DNA of 27,453 nucleotides from the NCBI GenBank assembly GCA_964587515.1, contig CAZPMO010000050.1:1-27453 (forward strand). The letters are read 5' to 3'. Origin of the DNA: CAZPMO01 sp964587515 (GTDB lineage Bacteria > Pseudomonadota > Alphaproteobacteria > MPNO01). Shown here in pieces: positions 7,563 through 15,367 of this stretch. A program made the position numbers and the translations under genes. Below the pieces are notes generated by a model. That model saw only the letters and a program-made list of their open reading frames with translations, made no database searches and was not told the DNA's origin. Every line of letters begins with the position of its first letter. Position 1 is the first letter of the stretch.

Positions 7563-7586
7563 ACGTGGGGTGTCGCCCCCCAACGT
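7563..7586 (+). other. GC-rich hairpin at the predicted 5' end of the mRNA
   Basis: ACGTGGGG (7563-7570) can pair with CCCC (7578-7581) and ACGT (7583-7586) across a one-base bulge, with a loop of about seven bases. The hairpin begins at the expected sigma-54 transcript start and ends on the GTG at 7585 that is the most plausible start of the porin gene. It could protect the 5' end or limit initiation. Function is inferred only from position. Confidence 0.35.
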
Positions 7587-8292
7587 GACGACGAAATGTC
7601 GCGTGGGCGCGGTCCAGGCGGCGGAAGGCATTCCGGGAGAGTTCTCGGCCAATTTTGCGCTGACCAGCGAATATTATTTCCGCGGACTGTCGCAAACCGA
7701 CGATGCGCCGGCCGCCCAGGGCGGTTTCGACTACGAGGTAAAACTCGGCGGCGGTGTTGGCGGTTATCTGGGTGTCTGGGGATCGAATGTCGATTTCAAC
7801 GAAGGCGCGGGCGTCGACGGCGCGACGCTTGAGGTCGATCTCTACGGCGGCGTCCGTGGCGAGGTTGGCAAGACCGGCATCGGTTGGGACGCGGGTTTCA
7901 TCTATTACACCTATCCCGGCGCGGCGAGCAGCCTCGAGTATAATTTCGTCGAAGCCCAGACCGCATTCTCCTACGATTTTGGCGTCGCCTCGGCGAACTT
8001 GAGCTTCAACTATTCGCCCGAAAATTTCGGCGAAAGCGGTGACGCGTTTTATCCCAAGCTTGGCGTCGATGTTCCGATCAACGAAAAGCTGACGCTGTCC
8101 GGTTATGTGGCCCGCCAATGGATCGACAAAAACGACGTCTTCGGCCAGCCCGATTATACCGAATGGAACTTGGGCGCGACCTATAACATCGCCGGGTTCG
8201 ACGTGAACGTCTCCTATACGGACACCAACATTACGGCCAATCCGGACGGCGCTGAAGAGATGATCCTGTTCACGGTGTCCCGGTCGTTCTGA
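7585..8292 (+). CDS. TorF/Gcw_chp family putative outer-membrane porin (atypical N-terminus)
   Basis: Predicted beta-barrel outer-membrane protein linked to ammonium uptake by context. Family features are EFSANFALTSEYYFRGLSQT, then APAAQGGFDYE, alternating short amphipathic strands, and a final NVSYTDTNITAN...LFTVSRSF ending in Phe, the usual outer-membrane C-terminal signature. The start is uncertain. The frame is open to an ATG at 7492, but that lies upstream of the sigma-54 promoter and cannot be on its transcript. The in-frame codons downstream are GTG 7570 and GTG 7585. From 7585 the product is 235 residues and begins with a short stretch (VGAVQAAEG) that looks like only the end of a signal peptide. 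No hydrophobic core is visible in any frame. Either export uses an unusual leader or about 45 bases are missing. Confidence 0.78.
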   Translation: MTTKCRVGAVQAAEGIPGEFSANFALTSEYYFRGLSQTDDAPAAQGGFDYEVKLGGGVGGYLGVWGSNVDFNEGAGVDGATLEVDLYGGVRGEVGKTGIGWDAGFIYYTYPGAASSLEYNFVEAQTAFSYDFGVASANLSFNYSPENFGESGDAFYPKLGVDVPINEKLTLSGYVARQWIDKNDVFGQPDYTEWNLGATYNIAGFDVNVSYTDTNITANPDGAEEMILFTVSRSF

Positions 8293-8314
8293 AGCAATAA
8301 CAGGAAATATAGTC

Positions 8315-8653
8315 ATGAAACTGATCAGAGCGATCATCAAGCCATTCAAGCTGGAGGAAACCCGCGAAGCGCTGACGACCATCGGCGTTCAGGGGATGAC
8401 CGTCAGCGAGGTTAAGGGGTTCGGCCGGCAGAAGGGCCAGACCGAAATCTATCGTGGCGCTGAATATACCGTGTCGTTTGTGCCCAAGGTCATGATCGAG
8501 GTCGTGGTGCCCGATGCGCTCGCCGAGAGCGCCATCGACACCATGCGAAACGCCGCGGTCACCGGCGAGATCGGTGACGGGAAGATTTTCGTCACCGATG
8601 TGGCAAGCGCAATTCGAATCCGAACCGGAGAGACCGATGATGACGCACTATAA
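8315..8653 (+). CDS. glnK: PII nitrogen regulatory protein
   Basis: Trimeric signal-transduction protein that senses 2-oxoglutarate and ATP/ADP, and reports nitrogen status to AmtB and other targets. The 112-residue length is standard. It opens with MKLIRAIIKPFKLEETREAL. The T-loop carries KGFGRQKGQTEIYRGAEY, with Tyr51 as the expected GlnD uridylylation site. The nucleotide-binding C-terminal signature is TGEIGDGKIFVTDV, then AIRIRTGE. AGGAAA at 8302-8307 is a good ribosome site. The stop overlaps the amtB start by 14 bases. Placement directly before amtB favours the GlnK-type name over GlnB. Confidence 0.96.
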   Translation: MKLIRAIIKPFKLEETREALTTIGVQGMTVSEVKGFGRQKGQTEIYRGAEYTVSFVPKVMIEVVVPDALAESAIDTMRNAAVTGEIGDGKIFVTDVASAIRIRTGETDDDAL

Positions 8654-9959
8654 AAAAAGAATGGCGGTCAAGGGCCGCGCCCCAATCACGGCATTCGCCG
8701 CCGCGTGTTTCGCCATTGCGGGATTTTCCGCGAACGCCGTTGCGGCGGAGACGGCGAAACTCGATACCGGCGATACTGCCTGGATGCTGACCTCGACCGC
8801 GATCGTGTTGATGATGACGATCCCGGGCGTTGCCCTGTTCTATGGCGGCATGGTTCGCAAGAAAAACATTCTCGCTACCCTGATCCAGAGCTTCGCGATC
8901 TGTTGCCTGGTCTCGGTTCTGTGGATGATCATCGACTACAGCCTCGCTTTCACGAAGGGCGTTTCCTTCGTCGGCGGCCTCGACCGGGCGTTCATGGAAG
9001 GCATCGCGGTCGATTCGCTCAGCGGCACCATTCCCGAATCCGTGTTCGCGATCTTCCAATTGACCTTCGCGGTGATTACCGCGGCGCTGATCACGGGCGC
9101 CGTCGCCGAACGTATGAAGTTCTCGGCGCTCCTGTGGTTCATGGGGTTGTGGACGATCCTCGTCTATTCGCCGATCACCTATTGGGTATGGGGCGGCGGG
9201 TTCCTGGGCGATGCGGGCGTGCTCGATTTCGCCGGCGGCACGGTGGTGCATATCAACTCCGGCGTGGCCGCGCTGGTCGCGGCCCTGGTGATCGGCAAGC
9301 GGATCGGATACGGCGCCGAGATCATCGCGCCGCATAATCTGGTGCTGACCGTGATCGGCGCGTCGCTGCTGTGGATCGGCTGGTTCGGCTTCAACGCGGG
9401 CTCCGCGGTGGGCGCTAACGGCACCGCCGGCATGGCGATGGCGGTCACGCAGATCGCGACCGCGGCGGCGGCGCTGTCGTGGATGTGCGCTGAATGGATC
9501 GGCAGCAAGAAACCCACCGCGCTCGGCATCGTCAGCGGCGCGGTCGCGGGGCTGGTCGCGATCACGCCGGCTTCCGGGTTTGTCGACCCCAAGGGCGCTC
9601 TCGCCATCGGTGTGATCGCCGGTCTGGTGTGCTATTGGGGCGCCGCCTGGCTTAAACCACGGCTCGGCTATGACGATTCGCTCGATGTGTTCGCGGTGCA
9701 CGGCCTCGGCGGCATCGCCGGCGCCATCCTGACCGGCGTTTTCGCGGTCGAGGCGATCGGCGGCACGCCGGGCCTGCTGGAAGGCAATTTCGCCCAGGTG
9801 GGGATCCAGATCTACGGCATCATCGCCACGATCGTCTATAGCGGCATCGCGACCTTCATTATCCTCAAGCTCGTCGACGCGGTAATCGGGTTACGCGTCG
9901 AAACCGAGACCGAACGCGACGGTCTCGATCTCCACCAGCATGGCGAAACCGTGCCCTGA
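8640..9959 (+). CDS. amtB: Ammonium transporter Amt
   Basis: Trimeric inner-membrane ammonium channel, 439 residues from this start. It has a signal-like N-terminus (ITAFAAACFAIAGFSANAVAAE), then about eleven membrane helices. The hallmarks are ALFYGGMVRKKN after the first helix, VVHINSGVAALVAAL with the first pore histidine, and DVFAVHGLGGIAGAI with the second. The C-terminal tail ETERDGLDLHQHGE is the cytoplasmic part that docks PII. GGAGA at 8627-8631 fits either of the adjacent ATGs (8637 or 8640); another ATG lies at 8661. The frame is open upstream to 8514, but that region is glnK in another frame. It forms one operon with the porin and glnK. Confidence 0.96.
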   Translation: MTHYKKRMAVKGRAPITAFAAACFAIAGFSANAVAAETAKLDTGDTAWMLTSTAIVLMMTIPGVALFYGGMVRKKNILATLIQSFAICCLVSVLWMIIDYSLAFTKGVSFVGGLDRAFMEGIAVDSLSGTIPESVFAIFQLTFAVITAALITGAVAERMKFSALLWFMGLWTILVYSPITYWVWGGGFLGDAGVLDFAGGTVVHINSGVAALVAALVIGKRIGYGAEIIAPHNLVLTVIGASLLWIGWFGFNAGSAVGANGTAGMAMAVTQIATAAAALSWMCAEWIGSKKPTALGIVSGAVAGLVAITPASGFVDPKGALAIGVIAGLVCYWGAAWLKPRLGYDDSLDVFAVHGLGGIAGAILTGVFAVEAIGGTPGLLEGNFAQVGIQIYGIIATIVYSGIATFIILKLVDAVIGLRVETETERDGLDLHQHGETVP

Positions 9960-9988
9960 CCCTCCTCACTGTTTGGGCGCGGCGATTG

Positions 9989-10025
9989 AAAGCCGGGCGA
10001 ACAAAATTGTTCGCCCGGCTTTTCT
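9989..10025 (+). terminator. Rho-independent terminator after amtB
   Basis: A near-perfect inverted repeat with arms AAAGCCGGGCGAACAA and TTGTTCGCCCGGCTTT, a very short A-rich loop, and TTTTCTTT on its 3' side. It lies about 30 bases after the amtB stop and closes the nitrogen operon. The symmetric A/T flanks mean it could work in both directions. Confidence 0.9.
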
Positions 10026-10056
10026 TTGAAAACGTTTCGGAATGGGAATGATATTC

Positions 10057-10084
10057 TTGCCGTCCTTCTGATTGTGGTTACATA
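10057..10084 (+). promoter_or_regulatory. Possible sigma-70 promoter of the aminotransferase-ftsK group
   Basis: TTGCCG (10057-10062), a 16-base spacer, and TACATA (10079-10084), in the AT-richer gap after the amtB terminator. The match is moderate and the spacer is one base short of optimal. The rest of the 9960-10226 gap holds only the terminator and no recognisable gene. Confidence 0.3.
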
Positions 10085-10226
10085 AAGAACGACCAGCTAC
10101 ATATTGTTATTTCAACCGTTTCTCTTGTGCCGCCGGGTCGGTTGCGGGTAAGTTCATTTATGTTTTGTCCAACGGGGCCGTTCGGGGGTGCCGTCCGTTC
10201 GGATGCATTTTTCATGATGGCTGCCC

Positions 10227-11423
10227 ATGTTCAATGACCGCCTGGAGCGGGTCGGGGACTATCCCTTCGACCGGTTGCGGGCCCTGCTCGGCCCGATCGC
10301 GCCGTGTCCCGATGTTGCGCCGATTATGCTGTCGTTGGGCGAGCCGCAGCACGCACCGCCCGATCTGATCCGCGAAACCGTCTCCGAAAACGCCGCTTCC
10401 TGGGGGCGCTATCCGCCGATGAAAGGTACCGAAGACGCGCGCGCCGCCATAGCGGACTGGCTGAACCACCGTTATGGCTTGCCCGACGGCATGATTGACG
10501 CGGAACGCCACATCGTGCCGGTTTCCGGAACGCGCGAGGCGTTGTTTCTGATCGCGCTGGCCGCGGTGCCGGAAACCAAGGGCGGCGGGCGGCCCGTGGT
10601 GCTGATGCCCAACCCGTTTTATCAGGTCTATGCCGGCGCGGCGGTGATGGCCGGCGCCGAGCCCGTATTTTTGCCCGCGACAAAGGAAACCGGGTTCCTG
10701 CCCGACCTGCATTCGGTCGCGCCCGATATCCTCGACCGGACGGCGCTCGCCTACTATTGTTCGCCCGCCAACCCGCAGGGCGCGATTGCTGATCTCAAAA
10801 CACTGAAATCGCTGGTGAAGTTGGCCCGAAGCCACGATTTCCTGCTGGCGTCGGATGAATGCTACGCTGAGATTTACGATCGTGGCGTCGCGCCGCCGCC
10901 CGGCGCGGCCGAGGCCTGCGCGGCGTTGGGCGGTGATTTGTCGAATGTGGCGATTTTCAATTCGCTTTCGAAACGATCCAGCGCACCCGGGCTGCGTTCG
11001 GGCTTTGTTGCCGGCGATGCCGAGCTGATCCGCCGTTATGCGCGGCTGCGCGACTATGGCGGCGCGGCGCCCCCATTGCCGTTGCTGGCCGCCGCCTCGG
11101 CGCTGTGGCGCGACGAGGCCCATGTGGCGGCGAGCCGCGAGCTTTATTGCCAGAAATTCGACGATGCGGAACGGCTATTGGCCGGAAAATTCGGCTTCTA
11201 CCGGCCCGAAGGCGGGTTTTATCTATGGCTCGACGTCGGTGACGGTGAAGAGGCCGCGCGGATTCTCTGGCGCGAAGCCGGACTCCGCGTGATTCCGGGC
11301 GCCTACCTGTCGCACACCGACGAGGTTGGAGCGAATCCCGGCGCTCCCTATATAAGGTGTGCCCTTGTCCAGGACCGGGCCACCACCGTCGAGGCGCTGA
11401 CGCGTCTCGCCGACGTGCTTTAG
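10227..11423 (+). CDS. Class I/II PLP aminotransferase, DapC (succinyl-diaminopimelate transaminase)-like
   Basis: Fold-type I PLP enzyme of 398 residues. It begins RLERVGDYPFDRLRALLG and IMLSLGEPQHAPPD, the pattern seen in proteins annotated as DapC, the transaminase of the succinylase branch of lysine/peptidoglycan precursor synthesis. Other landmarks are GRYPPMKGTEDARAAIADWL, VPVSGTREALFLIALA, YYCSPANPQGAIAD, LASDECYAEIYD, and NSLSKRSSAPGLRSGFVAGD with the Schiff-base lysine at residue 249. The C-terminal EGGFYLWLDVGDG and RCALV arginine segment bind the carboxylate. Substrate assignment rests on overall resemblance, and another aminotransferase specificity is possible. It is separated from ftsK by only 25 bases. 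Confidence 0.85.
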   Translation: MFNDRLERVGDYPFDRLRALLGPIAPCPDVAPIMLSLGEPQHAPPDLIRETVSENAASWGRYPPMKGTEDARAAIADWLNHRYGLPDGMIDAERHIVPVSGTREALFLIALAAVPETKGGGRPVVLMPNPFYQVYAGAAVMAGAEPVFLPATKETGFLPDLHSVAPDILDRTALAYYCSPANPQGAIADLKTLKSLVKLARSHDFLLASDECYAEIYDRGVAPPPGAAEACAALGGDLSNVAIFNSLSKRSSAPGLRSGFVAGDAELIRRYARLRDYGGAAPPLPLLAAASALWRDEAHVAASRELYCQKFDDAERLLAGKFGFYRPEGGFYLWLDVGDGEEAARILWREAGLRVIPGAYLSHTDEVGANPGAPYIRCALVQDRATTVEALTRLADVL

Positions 11424-11448
11424 CGGCGATTATCGTGGAACAGATGCC

Positions 11449-13803
11449 ATGACCAGTCTGATGCGGACCCTTCAGAAGGCGAATTTTCTCCCGCCAGGCG
11501 TTGTTCGATTTTTGCACCGCCGGTTGCGCGAGGCCGCCGGGCTCTCGCTGGTGCTCTGCGCCGTGGCGCTTTTCGCCGCGCTTGCGAGCTATGAACCGTC
11601 GGATCCGTCGATCAACACCGCCGCGCCGGCCGCGCCCGACAATTGGATGGGGTTTGCCGGCGCCTGGCTCGCGGACCTGATGATCCAGACCATGGGGCTC
11701 GCGAGCTGGCTGATCGGCGTGGTGTTCGGCGCCTGGGGCTGGCGTCTGATGTCCCATCGTGGTCTCAGCCGCCCGGCGCTGCGTCTGATCGCGCTTCTTT
11801 CGGCCTTGCTGCTCGCCGCGATCGCCCTCGGCAACGTGCCGAGAAGCGCCGCGTGGCCGTTACCGTCGGGCTTCGGCGGCGTGACCGGCGATATTCTGCG
11901 TGCCGATATCGTGGCCGGTCTCAATGCGCTGATGGCGACGACGCCGAACCAGGTGGGTTGGGGCGCGGCGGTGCTTGCGGTCATCGCATCGGTGACCGCA
12001 ATGGGGTTGAGCGCCAACGAATGGCGCGCCACCGCCCGGGGCCGCGACGCGGCCGGTATCGCGCGCCGTATTCCCGGCATGAAATTACTTCGCGGCGGCC
12101 GGACCCGTCGCCGCGTCGAGCCTCATCTGGAGGAAAACCGGAACGAGCCCGCGCCGGTCGCCCTCGAACCCCCGCCCAAAAGCGACGACCGGGGCAATGA
12201 CAGCGAAATTGTCGCGCCCCGGGCCAAGAAGCCGGCGACCGGTCGGCGCGCCGCGGCCGCGCGTCAGACGCGGCTCGACTTCGAAGGCGTCCACGAGCTG
12301 CCGCCGCTCGACCTGCTCGAATTTCTGCCCGACACCGAAGAGGCGCGCGCGCCGGACCGCGATGCTCTGGAGACAAATGCGCGGCTGCTCGAATCGGTGC
12401 TCGACGATTTCGGCGTGCGCGGCGAGATCGTGAAGGTGCGGCCGGGACCGGTGGTGACGCTTTACGAGCTCGAACCCGCGCCCGGCACCAAATCGTCGCG
12501 CGTGATCGGGCTGTCCGACGATATCGCCCGGTCCATGAGCGCGATCTCGGTGCGTGTCGCGGTGATCCCGGGTCGCAACGTGATCGGCATCGAGTTGCCC
12601 AACGCGCGCCGCGAGATCGTGTCGCTGCGCGAGCTTCTGGCCTCCGCCGCGTACGAACGCACCGCCGGGCAACTCACCCTGGTCTTCGGCAAGGATATCG
12701 GCGGCGCGCCGGTGCTGGTCGATCTGTCGCGCATGCCGCATTTGTTGATCGCGGGAACCACGGGGTCCGGCAAATCGGTCGCGATCAACACCATGATCCT
12801 GTCGCTGCTCTACCGGCTGACGCCGGAGCAGTGCAAGTTCATCATGATCGATCCAAAGATGCTGGAGCTTTCCGTCTATGACGGCATTCCGCATCTGTTG
12901 TCGCCGGTGGTGACCGATCCCAGCAAGGCGGTCGTGGCGCTGCGCTGGGCGGTGCGCGAAATGGAAGAACGCTATCGCTCCATGTCGAATCTCGGCGTGC
13001 GCAATGTCGCGGGCTACAACGCGCGCCTCGCGGAGGCGCGGCGCAACGGCGAAACGCTGATGCGCACGGTTCAGACCGGCTTCGACCGGGACACCGGCGA
13101 ACCGGTCTACGAAGACCACCCGCTGGATCTCGAACCGTTGCCGTTCATCGTGGTGATCGTCGACGAGATGGCGGATCTGATGCTGATCGCGGGTAAGGAC
13201 GTGGAGGCTTCGGTCCAGCGTCTTGCTCAGATGGCGCGCGCCGCAGGAATTCATCTGATCATGGCGACGCAGCGCCCGTCGGTCGATGTCATCACCGGCA
13301 CCATCAAGGCGAACTTCCCGACCCGGGTCAGCTTCCAGGTAACCTCGAAGATCGACAGCCGCACCATCCTTGGCGAAGGCGGCGCCGAACAACTGCTCGG
13401 CGACGGCGACATGCTTCACATGGCGGGCGGCGGGCGCATCACGCGCGTGCACGGCCCGTTCGTGACGGACGAGGAGGTCGAGCAGGTCGTGGCGTTCCTG
13501 AAACGCCAGGGCGATCCGGAATATGTCGAGGACATCACCGAGGGCGAGGATCCCGGCGGTTTCGTCACCGGCACCTTCGGCAGCGGTGGAGACAGCGTCG
13601 ATGAACTGTACGACCAGGCGGTGGCGCTGGTTTGCCGCGAACGCAGGGCGTCGACCAGTTTTATCCAGCGCCATCTTCAGATCGGCTACAACCGCGCCGC
13701 GCGCATCATCGAACGCATGGAATCGGAAGGCGTGGTCAGCGGCGCCAACCATGTCGGAAAGCGCGAAGTGCTGGCGCGCGACATAGACGATCTGACCACC
13801 TAG
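11449..13803 (+). CDS. ftsK: DNA translocase FtsK
   Basis: Septal DNA pump that clears the chromosome termini at division and activates XerCD at dif. The 784-residue form is the compact type usual in alphaproteobacteria. Four membrane helices lie in residues ~25-200. A charged linker follows (~205-300). The RecA-like motor has LLIAGTTGSGKSVAINTMI with the Walker A lysine at residue 442, and the Walker B segment PFIVVIVDEMADLML. ATQRPSVDVITGTIKANFPTRV comes next. The C-terminal gamma winged helix (DELYDQAVALVCRERRASTSFIQRHLQIGYNRAARIIERME) reads KOPS polarity sequences. It starts at the first ATG with a weak GGAA ribosome site, and precedes lolA, a frequent pairing. Confidence 0.97.
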   Translation: MTSLMRTLQKANFLPPGVVRFLHRRLREAAGLSLVLCAVALFAALASYEPSDPSINTAAPAAPDNWMGFAGAWLADLMIQTMGLASWLIGVVFGAWGWRLMSHRGLSRPALRLIALLSALLLAAIALGNVPRSAAWPLPSGFGGVTGDILRADIVAGLNALMATTPNQVGWGAAVLAVIASVTAMGLSANEWRATARGRDAAGIARRIPGMKLLRGGRTRRRVEPHLEENRNEPAPVALEPPPKSDDRGNDSEIVAPRAKKPATGRRAAAARQTRLDFEGVHELPPLDLLEFLPDTEEARAPDRDALETNARLLESVLDDFGVRGEIVKVRPGPVVTLYELEPAPGTKSSRVIGLSDDIARSMSAISVRVAVIPGRNVIGIELPNARREIVSLRELLASAAYERTAGQLTLVFGKDIGGAPVLVDLSRMPHLLIAGTTGSGKSVAINTMILSLLYRLTPEQCKFIMIDPKMLELSVYDGIPHLLSPVVTDPSKAVVALRWAVREMEERYRSMSNLGVRNVAGYNARLAEARRNGETLMRTVQTGFDRDTGEPVYEDHPLDLEPLPFIVVIVDEMADLMLIAGKDVEASVQRLAQMARAAGIHLIMATQRPSVDVITGTIKANFPTRVSFQVTSKIDSRTILGEGGAEQLLGDGDMLHMAGGGRITRVHGPFVTDEEVEQVVAFLKRQGDPEYVEDITEGEDPGGFVTGTFGSGGDSVDELYDQAVALVCRERRASTSFIQRHLQIGYNRAARIIERMESEGVVSGANHVGKREVLARDIDDLTT

Positions 13804-13866
13804 AAATTTCGCCCGGTAAAGGCCATATCCTTGCGATGTCGGACACATTGGCCGAACGCTAGCGCC

Positions 13867-14487
13867 ATGGGGCGCCTGGTCGCGATTATTATGGTTTTCG
13901 CATCCGTCGCGCTGTCGACGGCGAGCGCGGCGTCGTTGAGCAAAGCGGACCGGCGCGACGTGGCGCGCATCGAGGCCTACCTCAACCGCATGCAATCGGT
14001 GGAGGCGAGCTTCCTGCAATACTCGTCCTCGGGTCAGTCGGCGGAAGGCCGACTTTATCTGCAGCGCCCGGGCCAGCTGCGGCTCGATTACCGCCCGCCC
14101 GCCACCTTGCAAATTTACGCCGACGGCTTCTGGCTGATCTATGTGGATACCGAGTTGGAAGAGGTTACCCATTTGCCGCTAAACTCGACGCCGGCGGGTT
14201 TCCTGGTCCGCGAACATGTCCGGCTTTCGGGCGACGTGACCGTGACCCGCCTCGAGCGCGGCGCGAAGTCGCTGCGCGTTTATATCGCTCAGACCGAGGA
14301 GCCGGACGCGGGGCATATCGTGCTCACGCTGTCCGATGGGCCGCTGCGGTTGCGCAATTGGTCGGTGATCGACGCGCAGGGCGTCGAAACCCGCGTTTCG
14401 CTGATCGACCCGGCGTTCAACGCGGAAATCGCCGAAAAAGTGTTCGAATTCGACGAAACGGCCTATGAGCCGCGTCAGGTCGAATAA
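13867..14487 (+). CDS. lolA: Outer-membrane lipoprotein carrier protein LolA
   Basis: Periplasmic chaperone that receives lipoproteins from LolCDE and carries them to the outer membrane. From the ATG at 13867 it is 206 residues, with a Sec signal peptide (LVAIIMVFASVALSTASA) cleaved after about residue 22. The mature part shows the LolA pattern: AYLNRMQSVEASFLQYSSSGQ, then GRLYLQRPGQLRLDYRPP, ADGFWLIYVDTELEEV, and FLVREHV. The frame opens earlier at 13831, but that extension overlaps the ftsK spacer and would bury the signal peptide. No LolB is visible nearby, in keeping with alphaproteobacteria, where LolA may serve both roles. Confidence 0.92.
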   Translation: MGRLVAIIMVFASVALSTASAASLSKADRRDVARIEAYLNRMQSVEASFLQYSSSGQSAEGRLYLQRPGQLRLDYRPPATLQIYADGFWLIYVDTELEEVTHLPLNSTPAGFLVREHVRLSGDVTVTRLERGAKSLRVYIAQTEEPDAGHIVLTLSDGPLRLRNWSVIDAQGVETRVSLIDPAFNAEIAEKVFEFDETAYEPRQVE

Positions 14488-14488
14488 T

Positions 14489-14518
14489 CCGCCCAGGGGC
14501 GCGTTTGCCCGCGGGCGG
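14489..14518 (+). terminator. Possible weak terminator after lolA
   Basis: Arms CCGCCC and GGGCGG enclose a GC-rich stretch that can also pair internally; a second small hairpin (GCTTG/CAAGC) follows about ten bases later. There is no T tract. It could be a Rho-type pause site or merely GC-rich spacer. Confidence 0.25.
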
Positions 14519-14564
14519 CTGGGTTCGCTTGCCCGCAAGCCGTGAAAATGCTAGCCATTAAGGT

Positions 14565-15344
14565 ATGGCCGTCCGACCGCTGATCTGTATATCAACCGGC
14601 ATCATAAACCTTCCGCAGCACTCGATCCCGGCGCACGGGGCGGGCGAGCGCTATATCGGCGCGGTGCGCCATGGCGCCGACGGCGACCCGGTGATGGTGC
14701 CGGCGCTGGGTGACGCCTGCGAGGTCGCGTCGCTCGCGTCCCGGATCGACGGGCTGTTTCTGCCCGGCGGGCGCGCCAATATCGAACCGCATCATTATGA
14801 CGGGCCGCCCTTCCCCGACGACGAAGTCCGCGATCCGGCGCGCGACGCCACCGTGCTGCCGCTGATCCGCGAATGCGTCAGGATCGGCGTGCCCGTGTTC
14901 GGCGTTTGCCGCGGCATCCAGGAGCTGAACGTCGCGCTCGGCGGCTCGCTGCATTACCGGGTCCATCTGGTCGAAGACAAGATGGACCACCGCATGCCGA
15001 AACACGACGACGTCGAGGTCAAATTCGGGTTGCGCCATCCGGTATCGCTGGCGCCGGGCGGCGAATTCGAAAAACTGGTCGAGAAATCCGAATACATGGT
15101 CAATTCGGCGCACGGCCAGGGAATCGACCGACTGGCCGACGGGCTCGAGGTCGAGGCGCTGGCGCCCGATGGGATCATCGAGGCGGTGCGCGTGGCCGAC
15201 GCGAAGCGTTTCGCGGTCGCCGTTCAGTGGCATGCGGAATGGCGCTACGACGAACACGACCTGTCGCTGGCGCTGTTCCGGGCCTTCGGCGACGCCGCGC
15301 GGGAACATGCCCGGGCGCGGCACATGCCGGCCGACGCCGGCTGA
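14565..15344 (+). CDS. Peptidase C26 / gamma-glutamyl-gamma-aminobutyrate hydrolase-like protein
   Basis: Class I glutamine amidotransferase-fold hydrolase of 259 residues. The family (PuuD-like) splits gamma-glutamyl-GABA in putrescine degradation, though many members are uncharacterised. The nucleophile elbow is FGVCRGIQELNVALGG with Cys115. The C-terminal His-x-Glu pair is AVQWHAEW (His223, Glu225). LFLPGGRANIEPHHY and VNSAHGQGIDRL are also family landmarks. The usual HPE is HAE here. No other putrescine genes are in the window, so the substrate is not supported by context. AAGG lies just before the ATG. The spacing to xthA is 23 bases, allowing co-transcription. Confidence 0.87.
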   Translation: MAVRPLICISTGIINLPQHSIPAHGAGERYIGAVRHGADGDPVMVPALGDACEVASLASRIDGLFLPGGRANIEPHHYDGPPFPDDEVRDPARDATVLPLIRECVRIGVPVFGVCRGIQELNVALGGSLHYRVHLVEDKMDHRMPKHDDVEVKFGLRHPVSLAPGGEFEKLVEKSEYMVNSAHGQGIDRLADGLEVEALAPDGIIEAVRVADAKRFAVAVQWHAEWRYDEHDLSLALFRAFGDAAREHARARHMPADAG

Positions 15345-15367
15345 GCCCCGGTAGGCTCCGGTAAGCA

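Noticed and set aside
7596..7832. An ATG frame (78 codons) overlapping the porin start, considered as a frameshifted signal peptide
   Set aside because: The product is Arg/Gly-rich with no hydrophobic segment, so it cannot supply the missing leader.
8514..8636. Upstream extension of amtB
   Set aside because: This stretch is glnK read in another frame; a good ribosome site supports the start at 8637/8640.
12085..14172. A 695-codon minus-strand open frame across ftsK and lolA
   Set aside because: It is antisense to two well-supported genes, its composition is rich in Arg, His and Gln without domain motifs, and such shadows are expected in GC-rich DNA.
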